Source: Melitaea cinxia (taxonomy: Eukaryota > Arthropoda > Insecta > Lepidoptera > Nymphalidae). Taken from it: 64,000 bases of DNA. Under the pieces are notes generated by a model. The model saw only the letters and a program-made list of their open reading frames with translations, was not told the origin of the DNA and ran no database searches. Both the position numbers and the translations under genes were made by a program. Location of the stretch: assembly GCF_905220565.1 (NCBI RefSeq), contig NC_059398.1:9013177-9077176 (forward strand). Reading direction: 5' to 3'. This document shows, one piece after another, positions 49,391-60,139 of this stretch (position 1 is its first letter; each line of letters starts with the position of its first letter).

Positions 49391-51592
49391 TCTATAATCT
49401 ATATAATATATATAAAAGCGAAAGGTCACTCACTCATCACGAAATCTCCGAAACTATAACACCTACAAACTTGAAATTTGGCAAGTAGGCTCCTTATAGG
49501 ACATAGACATCCGCTAAGAACGGATTTTACGAAACTCGACCCCTAAAGGGGTAAAACGGGGGTTGCAAGTTTGTATGAAAGTCCTATGTTTTTGAAGTAA
49601 GAGACTTAAAATTTAAAATGTATGCTGTATAGATGATGAGAAGGTGTCCAAATAATGTATCTTTAGAAATCAATACCTTTTTGGGGTTAAAACGGGGGAT
49701 GGTAGGTTGACTCACTCATCACGAAATCTCCGAAACTATAACACCTAAAAACTTGAAATTTGACAGGATGGCTCCTTATAAGGCGTAGACATCCGCTAAG
49801 AACGGATTTTACGAAATTCGACCCCTAAAACGGGGGTTGGAAGTTTGTATGAAAGTCCCATGTTTTTGAAGTAAAAGACTTGAAATTTAAAATGTACGCA
49901 CTTTAGACGATGAGAAGGTGTCGAAATAATGTTTTTTTAGAAATCAACTCCTTTTTGGGGTTATTGGGGTTAAAACGGGAGATGGTATGTTGACTCACTC
50001 ATCACGAAATCTCCGAAACTATAGCAGCTACAAACTTGAAATTTGGCAGGTAGGTTCCTTATAGAGCGTAGATATTTGCTAGGAACGGATTTTACGAAAC
50101 TCGACCCCTAAGGGGGATAAAACCAGGGTTGGAACTTTGTGTGAAAGTCCCATGTTTTTGAAGTAAAAGACTTGAAATTTAAAATGTACGCACTTTAGAC
50201 GGTGAGAAGGTGTCGAAATAATGTTTTTTTAGAAATCAACTCCTTTTTGGGGTTAAAATGGGTGATGGTAGGTTGACTCACTCATCACGAAATCTCCGAA
50301 ACTATAACAGCTCAAACTTAAAATTTGGCAGGTAGGTTTCTTAAAGGGCGTAGACATTTGCTAAGAACTGATTTTACGAAACTCGACCCCTAAGGGGACA
50401 AAACGGGGGTTGGAAGTTTGTATGAAAGTCCTATGTTTTTGAAGTAAGAGACTTGAAATGTAAAATTTATGCTCTATAGATGATGAAAAGGTGTCCAAAT
50501 AATGTATCTTTAGAAATCAACTCCCTTTTGGGGTTAAAACGGGGGATCGTAGGTTGACTCACTGATCACGAAATCTCCGAAACTATAACAGCTACAAACT
50601 TGATATTTGGCAGGTAGGTTTCTTATAAGGCGTAGACATCTGCTAAGAACTGATTTTACAAAACTCGACCCCTAAGGGGACAAAACGGGGGTTGGAAGTT
50701 TGTATAAAAGTCCTATGTTTTTGAAGTAAGAGACTTGAAATTGAAAATGTATGCTCTTTAGATGGTTAGAAGGTGTCTAAATAATGTATCTTTAGAAAAA
50801 AAATCCTTTTGGGGTTACAACAGGGGATGGTAGGTTGACTCACTCATCACGAAATCTCCGAAACTATAACAGCTATAAACTTGAAATTTGGCAGGTAGGT
50901 TCTTTATAGAGTGGTATATTGGCTAAGAACGGATTTTACGAAACTTGACCCCTAAGGGGGTAAAACGGGGGTTGGAAGTTTGTATGAAAGTCGTATGTTT
51001 TTGAAGTAAGAGATCTGAAATTATTGAATTTAGCAGGCAGGAAGATTATAGTTAGTAGACGTGCGCTAAGAACGGATTTTGCGAAATTCCTCCGCTAAGG
51101 GGGTTTAATTGGGGTTGATAGTTTGTATGAAACATATACAGCAGCTATAAGTTCGCCTGATAGGTTATTTATACTGCAGCCTGAAAATAAAACTAAAAAT
51201 GTGTTGTACAGAGAGGTTTTACGAAAACAACTATTAAATTATACTAAATTGTGCCTTTTAAAGAGTTACCCATGTGATAAGCATTTCAAGTGACTGAAAT
51301 AAAAAAATAATTTGCGTTAAACATCTTAATAGTAATGCATATCTTCATAAACACGCGGGCAACAGTTAGTATATTATAAAACAAAGTCTCCAAAAATGTA
51401 TGTGATCGATTCCCTCAAAATCTACTGAACGGATTTTCATGCGGTTTCACCAATGGAGAGAGGGCTTCAAGAATCAAGAAGAAGGTTTACGGAACGGCTA
51501 AGCCGATTTTGATGAGAGTTTCACTGGAAGTTTGCCGAGATAACTTTGTGACACACTGATTTCAACGCGGGCGAAGCCGCGGGCACAGCTAG
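49391..51592 (+). mobile_element. non-autonomous Helitron with six 282-bp tandem units
   Basis: It begins A|TCTATAATCT at 49391 and ends CACAGCTAG at 51592 followed by T, with a hairpin (CGCGG ... CCGCG) about 10 nt before the end. Units start with CACTCATCACGAAATCTCCG or a variant near 49431, 49713, 49996, 50279, 50560 and 50841; spacings are 281-283 bp. After the array an internal Helitron-like end (GGGCAACAGTTAG|T at 51369) precedes a separate 220-bp 3' module. No transposase frame exists, so it must have been moved in trans. Confidence 0.82.
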
Positions 51593-52024
51593 TAATAATA
51601 ATATAAATAAGACCGGAAAAGAACCAGTAACAGAATGGCCAGGGCTCTTAATGGCAGAGCAGTAATCTTAATCGCTAATATAAGTTAAGCTGCACGAGGT
51701 GACAAGTAAATGTTTCGATGGAAGTAAATTAATTAATATGATACTATGTAATTGTGGTACACAATTTGACAATATTTAAATGGAGATAGTTAAAAAGATC
51801 TCTTTTTCACACAGTCTAAATATATTCATATTTTATATGTATAATTAATAAAATACAATATTTTACGAGTAAAAATTTAAATAATTTTTCTGAGAAATTT
51901 TACTACTGAACAATTGTTCAGTAAAATAAGACATTCTGAGCCAAATCAATCACTTATTATAATTAATAACGAAATTTAAAAGTCAAAATAAGCAATAATA
52001 TATCAATTGAAAATATTTTATTAA
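51593..52024. other. spacer between the two Helitrons
   Basis: A 432-bp AT-rich stretch with no gene. It may be the original genomic sequence between two independent insertions. Confidence 0.6.
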
Positions 52025-53662
52025 CTAGCTGTGCCCGCGGCTTCGCCCGCGTTGAAATCAGTGTGTCACAAAGTTATCTCGGCAAACTTCCAGTGAAACT
52101 CTCATCAAAATCGGCTTAGCCGTTCCGTAAACCTTCTTCTTGATTCTTGAAGCCCTCTCTCCATTGGTGAAACCGCATGAAAATCCGTTCAGTAGATTTT
52201 GAGGGAATCGATCACATACATTTTTGGAGACTTTGTTTTATAATATACTAACTGTTGCCCGCGTGTTTATGAAGATATGCATTACTATTAAGATGTTTAA
52301 CGCAAATTATTTTTTTATTTCAGTCACTTGAAATGCTTATCACATGGGTAACTCTTTAAAAGGCACAATTTAGTATAATTTAATAGTTGTTTTCGTAAAA
52401 CCTCTCTGTACAACACATTTTTAGTTTTATTTTCAGGCTGCAGTATAAATAACCTATCAGGCGAACTTATAGCTGCTGTATATGTTTCATACAAACTATC
52501 AACCCCAATTAAACCCCCTTAGCGGAGGAATTTCGCAAAATCCGTTCTTAGCGCACGTCTACTAACTATAATCTTCCTGCCTGCTAAATTCAATAATTTC
52601 AGATCTCTTACTTCAAAAACATAGGACTTTCATACAAACTTCCAACCCCCGTTTTGTCCCCTTAGGGGTCGAGTTTCGTAAAATCAGTTCTTAGCAAATG
52701 TCTACGCCCTATAAGAAACCTACCTGCCAAATTTTAAGTTTGAGCTGTTATAGTTTCGGAGATTTCGTGATGAGTGAGTCAACCTACCATCACCCATTTT
52801 AACCCCAAAAAGGAGTTGATTTCTAAAAAAACATTATTTCGACACCTTCTCACCGTCTAAAGTGCGTACATTTTAAATTTCAAGTCTTTTACTTCAAAAA
52901 CATGGGACTTTCACACAAAGTTCCAACCCTGGTTTTATCCCCCTTAGGGGTCGAGTTTCGTAAAATCCGTTCCTAGCAAATATCTACGCTCTATAAGGAA
53001 CCTACCTGCCAAATTTCAAGTTTGTAGCTGCTATAGTTTCGGAGATTTCGTGATGAGTGAGTCAACATACCATCTCCCGTTTTAACCCCAATAACCCCAA
53101 AAAGGAGTTGATTTCTAAAAAAACATTATTTCGACACCTTCTCATCGTCTAAAGTGCGTACATTTTAAATTTCAAGTCTTTTACTTCAAAAACATGGGAC
53201 TTTCACACAAACTTCCAACCCCCGTTTTAGGGGTCGAATTTCGTAAAATCCGTTCTTAGCGGATGTCTACGCCTTATAAGGAGCCATCCTGTCAAATTTC
53301 AAGTTTTTAGGTGTTATAGTTTCGGAGATTTCGTGATGAGTGAGTCAACCTACCATCCCCCGTTTTAACCCCAAAAAGGTATTGATTTCTAAAGATACAT
53401 TATTTGGACACCTTCTCATCATCTATACAGCATACATTTTAAATTTTAAGTCTCTTACTTCAAAAACATAGGACTTTCATACAAACTTGCAACCCCCGTT
53501 TTACCCCTTTAGGGGTCGAGTTTCGTAAAATCCGTTCTTAGCGGATGTCTATGTCCTATAAGGAGCCTACTTGCCAAATTTCAAGTTTGTAGGTGTTATA
53601 GTTTCGGAGATTTCGTGATGAGTGAGTGACCTTTCGCTTTTATATATATTATAGATTATAGA
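52025..53662 (-). mobile_element. sister Helitron in inverted orientation, four units
   Basis: Reverse complement of 49391-51592 with very few mismatches. CTAG is at 52025-52028 and the TC end is at 53662 (AGATTATAGA on the + strand). Unit landmarks (GTGATGAGTG) fall at 52767, 53050, 53333 and 53615. It is 564 bp shorter, the length of two units; the missing units correspond to those at about 50560 and 50841 of the other copy. Confidence 0.82.
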
Positions 53663-54138
53663 TTATTAAAGAGCGCTTAATAAGCAAATATTTTTACCGT
53701 TACTGTTCAACTCTAACTTTGATTTTGATTTTTAGTTTATGACAGATCCAATCGTCAAAGTTTTAATTAAATTTAATTCTATAAAATCCAACAATAACTT
53801 AATTTAATACATATCTGTTTGTCAAAAGATATTTTTTTTCTTTTTTCTATTAGCTGAATCGGCGAACTTCATTTATTCGAAAATATTGTTTTTTTTTAAT
53901 TATTTTTGTTTATACAAACCCAGTACTTATATAATGTAGATAAAAAAGGAATGATCTAATTCTGTGCACTCATTCGGAAGCAATGCGCGTACTTAAATTT
54001 CGGCGATTAATTTTGATATATAAGCAATTTTGATATATTAATTATTATATAAATTTTGCCAGATCTTTTTGGGGCTTGATTATCTAGACGATGTACCTAC
54101 ATAGCAATAAACTTTAATACATGCTTTTCTGATAATGC
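53663..54138. other. AT-rich sequence, nothing recognised
   Basis: No gene or repeat is evident between the inverted Helitron and the SINE. Confidence 0.5.
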
Positions 54139-54468
54139 ATTCAGCCTGTAACATCCCACTATTGGGCAGCCTCTTCCTCCACGTAGGAGAAGGATTGGAA
54201 CTTAATCCACCACGCCGCTCCACTATGGGTTGGCGGATATGTACTACCCTACTATAGGTAACGATCGCTATCAGGTATTTATGATAGCAACTGAGATCGA
54301 CGGCTTAGCGTGCTCTCCGAAGCACGGTGGCGTGCAACACAAGAACATACATCCAAACCGGAAAGGAACATTTATACAAATACAAATATTCTTCCCGAGA
54401 AGGATTCGAACCTGCAAACCGTCGTGGTTTTAGGCGACTACTTGCACCACTACACCAGAGTGGTTGTT
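54139..54468 (-). mobile_element. tRNA-derived SINE (Metulj-like), nearly complete
   Basis: On the minus strand the head has an A-box-like TGGTGTAGTGGTGCAAGTAG and a B-box GGTTCGAATCC, then the body with TCGGAGAGCACGCTAAGC and a tail ending in TGGGATGTTACAGGCTGA. It is the most complete copy of this family in the window. The 67-codon + strand frame over it is not a gene. Confidence 0.75.
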
Positions 54469-55008
54469 AATATACTTTTATAAATATTATTCAAAATATG
54501 TGTAGTAACCGTTTTAAAATTAATAATATTGAAACAAAGGCTGATAAAAATCAAAACCTTCGACAAGTTATGAATAGTTATTCCCTATACAAAGACATAT
54601 TTTATGCTTCAATGAATAAAAGAAATTATGCTATATAAACTGCAGTAATTTTATATCACTTTGTTCAGATTGTTCTTAGAATATTAAAATCGAATATAAT
54701 AAAAAAGTATAAAGAATGAAAGAAAAATATAGTATTTAATCGAATAAAATTACATCGTTAATCGTGTAGATATATTTTATCTTCTTATTAAAAAGAAAAT
54801 ATGCGATAGAATAATATATGTTGCTGAAGTTAGGCAAAAAATATTAATTACAAAACAAAAAGCTCTTAAAAGCTTTCCTTTTCAATCGTAGTAAAACTTA
54901 GGGTGGCTCCCTCCCGCTTTTCATAAGGTATCTAAATTTAATACTAAAATAACGTAATTCAAATAGAATACCAAATACGTGTATGCTTATATTATTTTTA
55001 TTGAATAG
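54469..55008. other. AT-rich sequence, nothing recognised
   Basis: No convincing coding frame or repeat. Confidence 0.5.
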
Positions 55009-55755
55009 CTAGCTGTGAACGCGACTTCGTTCGCGAGAAATTTGAAAAATTAGTTATTTTACAGTTCGCCATTATAAAATAAAAAATATAAAATTATAAT
55101 ATATAAGTAGCCTAAGGTACTACTTATTAAATCAGCTATCTACCAGTAAAAATTGATCCAGCTGTTTTAGAGATTAACCGGAACAAACAGACAGACAGAC
55201 AAAAATTATATAAAAATGTTTTTGTATATATACATATGCATTTATTATAATTGTGTTAGCTCGCAAACGAAAAAAAACCGACCTCAATTACATCGACAAG
55301 TAATACAACGTAGGTAGACGAAAAAATACTCAAGTAAATATGCGTTATCAAAGATTACTCAAAAGGTTGTAATTAGATCTCGGTGATATTTAAATGTGAC
55401 CACATGATAAACATCAGCTTTCGATTAAATTAAAAACCATCAAAATTAGTACACACAGTAAAAAGTTATGCGGATTTTCGTTGTTTAATACGTAGTAGTT
55501 TCGTTAGTATAATACGTAGGTCGATGAAAAAATAGTCAAGGAAAAAAGCATTATTACGCAGAGACCAAATGGCATGCACCACTTTTCGATAAATTTTTTT
55601 ATATCAAAATTGGTCCAACCAGTCAAAAGTTCTAACGTAACATACATTAAAAAAATTCAATCGAATTGAGAACCTCCTCCTTTTTTGGAAGTCAATTAAA
55701 AAAACGGTTATTTTAATATTACAAACAGATACTCCAATTTTATTTTTTGTATAGA
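55009..55755 (-). mobile_element. non-autonomous Helitron carrying a nested insertion
   Basis: The 3' end CTAG lies at 55009-55012 with the hairpin zone AACGCGACTTCGTTCGCG. The 5' end (minus-strand TCTATACAAAAAATAAAATT) lies at 55755. Compared with the copies at 26645-26831 and 31823-32137 it is split by the repeat at 55246-55695, after which CGGTTATTTTAATATTACAA resumes. Confidence 0.75.
55246..55695 (+). repeat. AACCGACTTC-ended repeat, two-unit form, nested
   Basis: It contains two related halves of about 220 bp. Each half has CGATGAAAAAATAGTCAAG-like and AGTAAAAAGTTATG-like segments. It starts with AAAAAACCGACCTCAATTAC and ends with CCTTTTTTGGAAGTCAATTA. Its borders are fixed by the interrupted Helitron around it. 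Confidence 0.75.
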
Positions 55756-56167
55756 TGTGTACCTACCTACTAGTTATTTAGTTTGAAAAAAAGCGATAAA
55801 TAAGACTGGTAGGTATCATTAAATATATTGTACAAACAACAAAATTCAAAAATCGATAGATATAATAATAATATAATATCATAATATATCAACATAAAAT
55901 AAAAATATAACAATATTAATATTATATCATTGTAAATCAACATAACATATATAGCTTTGTATAGTTTCGTAATTTTAAAATTAATAATGAAAACATATCA
56001 ATGGCAGGCAATAAAAGAGAGTAAAGACAATTAGAATCAACTGAATTGTCCTCAAATCATAATGTCCAAGTTTAAACGACAACTCTTTCAAAATTCAATG
56101 TTAGCAAAATTAATTATAATTCTAAATGAAAATTTAATTTACAAAATGTTTGTTTGAATTTTTTCAG

Positions 56168-56390
56168 TTGTAAATTGGAGTAAAATGAAGGAGCGTCCCG
56201 GCGCGGGACGGAGCGGAGAATAACACATGGGGTGCAGCGAAGGGTGCGGCGGGCGGCCCACTGAAAAGTGCGCGGGTGGGGCTGAACAAACTCGCGGGGA
56301 CATGCAACTGCAGACTGTAACTTTTACATATCGTTCATGTATTTACATTGTATTTATACATTTAATAAATAAATATAAAATATAATAAAT
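56168..56390 (+). CDS. candidate 3'-terminal exon, gene unidentified
   Basis: An acceptor TTGAATTTTTTCAG ends at 56167. The next 160 bp are GC-rich in an AT-rich region, and AATAAA signals occur at 56364-56369 and 56368-56373. With an incoming phase that leaves TT, the frame reads VNWSKMKERPGAGRSGE and stops at 56221-56223; in the other frames it stops after one or four residues. The layout is that of a last exon, mostly 3' UTR. It could also be the end of a non-coding RNA. The parent gene, perhaps including 29672-29920, is not established. Confidence 0.38.
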
Positions 56391-57945
56391 TATCTTTAAC
56401 TTCCCACTTTTAAAATTTTGTAGTATTTTACAGACATTTCATAAATGGAACGTTACATGATGAAAATACTTCTGTAGATCCAAATATATTCCGTCCAGAC
56501 AGTAAAATTTAGTTGAAACTAAACACGACATAAACAATTACATAGTTCTATAAGAGAATTCTATATCGACAATAGACTATATTTACATCAAGTAATACAT
56601 TTGACACGATTCATGACGTCTGGTCAAGTCAAATGTCCAATAAATTGATAAAACAAACATTGTTTAGTGACGGACGCAGTTGAACGTCCCTCCAGTATGT
56701 ACTCTCAAATAGGGGAACAAGCATTTTAGCATTACCCCCGTGCACAACTCTTCCCGCGGGGAGGGGGTGGCCCACGGCGACGTAAAAATCAATATGCTGG
56801 AGTTGTTAAATCACGCTTATAAACGAGCACTCGTCTTCGTTTCATTCTTAAAACATTGCATGTATACAAAAAGCTAGTACTCATTACAATGCATGTTTTA
56901 AAATACACCTTCTAATAGTTGCCAATCGAGTTTAACGTCTAATCGAGTTTGACCAAGACAAATTTGCTAATTTTCAATCCTCACTATACAATCATAATGG
57001 TTGTGATAGTGTGAAGTTTATTGTTATACTCGTATTTAAAGTGCGTCATAAAAATAATATCACTAAGTATTAATTAACAGCTTTATATGAAATACTTGAA
57101 TAACACGAAACAACGTTTATCTACAATCTAATCTTTACTGAAATACATTTCAATTACGTTTTTTAACTTGCATTTAAATTAACATATTTTTGTATCAATG
57201 TCAAATTCAATTATCAACTTCGTTAGTCATAAAAATGTTCTCGTAAAAATAAGGATTTACGTTTACTTCTTAAAGTATTCTTGGAGAGAAAGAGACAAGA
57301 GTACTTATTATATATTTAAATTAATTCTCCGATTCCTCCTTTCTTTAAAGATAGATTTCCATTATTCATAATCGAAAGATTTATCTCAGTTTTATACTAC
57401 TTATTATTAAACCAAGTAGCATTTAGATACATGTTTAATAACTTTTCCAATTTTATAAATAAATTTTAATTATAATGTCACATAAAAATGGAGGAAAACT
57501 TAATTAATTCAAACAAATAACACGCCCTCCTATACAAAATATGAGAATGGGGGCTGAATTCATATACATAAACATTCTATGTGAATCAGCTACGTCAATA
57601 ACACTCGTTCGTTTGGATTAGACTTACGACTGCATTTAACTGATATAGACCAAATTCATTTTCGTATATTAAATAGTAATTGCTAATGAGCATTACATTA
57701 TAAAATCGATGCTACTTTTCCAAGTATCTAAACAAATATAAAGTGGTTTTTTACTAAATAAAAATACTTTAATCAAAATGGAAAATTGCTTACTATGAAT
57801 GTTAAGAGACGGGAGGTACTAATATTATCGTTGTAGGAAAGGGCAAAGTTTATTACTGTACAATATATGTTATTATCGCGATAAAAACGAGAAATAGTTA
57901 CCTAAAAGTAAAAAGTAATATTACTTGTCCCGTTAAAGTGGGTCA
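56391..57945. other. non-coding sequence with one GC-rich spot
   Basis: AT-rich, with a short GC-rich spot at 56735-56785 (CTTCCCGCGGGGAGGGGGTG). No gene recognised. Confidence 0.45.
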
Positions 57946-58030
57946 CCCCCCGGCGCCCCGCGACCCCGCACCCTTTCCTCAGCGCCGTCTCTCGTCCGCC
58001 TCACGACTGTCCCCACTACCCACTCCAACC
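57946..58030 (-). promoter_or_regulatory. G-quadruplex-capable GC-rich patch
   Basis: The + strand has C runs at 57946-57951, 57956-57959, 57964-57967 and 57971-57973 with loops of 3-4 nt. The minus strand therefore fits the G3+N1-7 quadruplex pattern. More G-rich runs follow on the minus strand to 58030. It could mark a promoter or a small exon; TTTCCTCAG at about 57974-57982 resembles an acceptor. Confidence 0.35.
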
Positions 58031-59181
58031 CCCCAACATTCATTGTGCCGCAATATATTTCTTTTTATGTGCAAACAGAAAAGTCATTTATTTAAATTTT
58101 CTCACGAATTCGCATAGCAATTTTATTTTATTATATTATCTATATCGCGTTTACATTTTTCCTAATATCTTTATCGTAAAAAGCAATGAAAATGTATTGG
58201 ATTGAGTAGCTTTCAATATTTTCAATGTGGCTCTTGTATATGGTACCTACTTTTATATCGTATATTACCTACCTTAAGTATTTTGCTAACGAAAAATAAT
58301 TTGCCTCTTTTAAGTTTTATTTATCCGTACACTGGCTTCGCGTCATCGCTATTATGTCCCCAAATAATTAAATTGAAAGCGCTCGACGTCGCTGAGAATA
58401 ACATTTAACTCAATCGCATTGCAAAGATCACAATTTCCCACTGCCAGTCCTGAGAAAGATTAAATATGAAAAACTTTTTTATTATTTGAGAATTTTCTTT
58501 TACAAACAATTTTGTTTTCATTTTGTTTTACACGCCCAATTTAAACACTGAAATATAAATGTTTTCTCAATGTAATATATATATATATATCCTAAAGAAT
58601 ATATATTTTCGTAATATACATAATTTACATACTTACAGGAGTATGAACGCAGCTTCATAATTAAATTTATGATAACTCAATTTAGCAATCTCTTATGTTT
58701 CCGTAAAATAGATTTAAAGTAGAATAAAAAGTAGAGAACCGACGGTTTTATGGATGTCGCCAAGCGTGAATGCTTATATACGTACGTTATGCCTGTTAAT
58801 GTCGTTCGCATGTTATATGACAAGGATAACATACATTTATATCATTACTTGATGGTTTTTTTTTTATTAAAAATCTCATTTATAAAATAAACATTTTTAA
58901 TTTATGGAAAGAATAGATATTCTTTCCATAAATTAAAAATGTTACTATAATTACTTATCTTTGAAATCTTTCATTCTAACTTCTTTACTTACGTGGAATA
59001 TTGTATATGGTATATTTATATTCACAAAATCCTATACAGGAATTTGATGAGAGTAATTAATTTAGTACAAGAAGTAAAGACTATTTATGCAAGATAATTA
59101 TTATAGTTTAAAATTTAACTCTACAACCACGGTACCTAAGGCAGACAAAGATGTTCTGATTTTCTAGTAGATCATCTATCT
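58031..59181. other. AT-rich sequence with a perfect palindrome
   Basis: Includes a short AT microsatellite at about 58577-58592 and the 54-nt palindrome described separately. The open frame at 58202-58408 has no recognisable domain. Confidence 0.5.
58890..58943. repeat. 54-nt perfect inverted repeat
   Basis: Two 26-nt arms (AACATTTTTAATTTATGGAA continuing to GAATA, and its exact reverse complement) are separated by only GA. A perfect match over 26 bp with a 2-nt centre is not expected to persist by chance. Origin unknown. Confidence 0.9.
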
Positions 59182-59365
59182 TCTATACAAATAGGATTGA
59201 ATGTTGCTAAGCGCATAACTCAATCAATCAATTTGGCTTATTTATTTTTTGGTATGGCATTAAGGCCCATGCAAGGTTTTAATACTAAAAAAAATTAAAA
59301 AAAGATTCAAAAAGAATTATTTTAGTATGAACTTTTGATAGAACGAAGTCTGTCCAGGCAGCTAG
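59182..59365 (+). mobile_element. short Helitron, GAACGAAGTC family
   Basis: Starts TCTATACAAATAGGATTG and ends AGAACGAAGTCTGTCCAGGC AGCTAG at 59365 followed by T. A reverse copy lies at 61713-61873. Both contain GCTAAGCGCATAACTC or its complement. Confidence 0.6.
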
Positions 59366-59607
59366 TTATAAATAAATAAAAAGAGACAAATATTAACTTG
59401 AACCTTTTTTTCTTTGCTCAGTTACCTAGTTATAATAAAATACAGAAGTATTGATTTTAAGCAGGGTAGAGAAATTTATTATTGATTTACTAATGATTGA
59501 ATATGATCATAAATACAATATTTTTATTCAATAAGGAAAACTACGACTTTACAAAATAGTATGGAGACCAGCTACGCTTTTTTTTACATTTTTATATTCA
59601 TAAATAA

Positions 59608-59915
59608 TCATTTCAACCTATCACATTCCACTGCTGGACATAGGCCTCCACAAGTTCACGCCAAAAATGGCGTGAACTCATGTGTTTTGCCCATAGTCAT
59701 CACGCTGGGCAGGCGGGTTGGTGACCGCAGGGCTGGCTTTGTCGCACCGAAGACGCTGCTCGGGCTTCGGCCTGTGTATTTCAAAGCCAGCAGTTGGATG
59801 GTTATCCCGCCATCGGTCGGCTTTTTAAGTTCCAAGGTGGTAGTGGAGCTGTGTTATCCTTTAGTCGCTTCTTACGACACCCACAGGAAGAGAAGGGGTG
59901 ACTATATTCTTTACT
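59608..59915 (-). mobile_element. GCTGTGTGGTT-family retroposon, nearly full length
   Basis: Closely matches the 23613-23951 element and lacks only the first bases of its 5' end. The 118-codon open frame on the + strand is a by-product of this repeat and is not a gene. Confidence 0.75.
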
Positions 59916-60002
59916 AATAATATTTACAACAAACTATTTTATAGTTTTTTATTTAAGAAGCCAAACCATTATATTTACAACAGATAGGAAATATTTCACA
60001 CA

Positions 60003-60123
60003 CTTCAGCCTAATACAGTCCACTGCTGGACATAGACCTCCATAAGTTTGCGCCAAAAATGATGTGAACTCATGTGTTTTTCCTATAGTAACCACGCTGG
60101 GCAGGCAGGTTGGTTTGTCGCCA
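60003..60123 (-). mobile_element. GCTGTGTGGTT-family retroposon, 3' part only
   Basis: Covers CAGTCCACTGCTGGACATAG to CACGCTGGGCAGGCAGGTTG, the 3' third of the family. It is 5'-truncated, as expected for incomplete reverse transcription. Confidence 0.65.
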
Positions 60124-60139
60124 GCATAGGAAATACTTA

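Noticed and set aside
49391..53662. The inverted 282-bp arrays as a CRISPR-like or satellite array
   Set aside because: The units sit within elements with Helitron termini, have no unique spacers, and the genome is eukaryotic.
59561..59917. 118-codon open frame on the + strand
   Set aside because: It coincides with the reverse-oriented 339-bp retroposon, and the same peptide fragments occur at 5493-5741 and 23729-23941.
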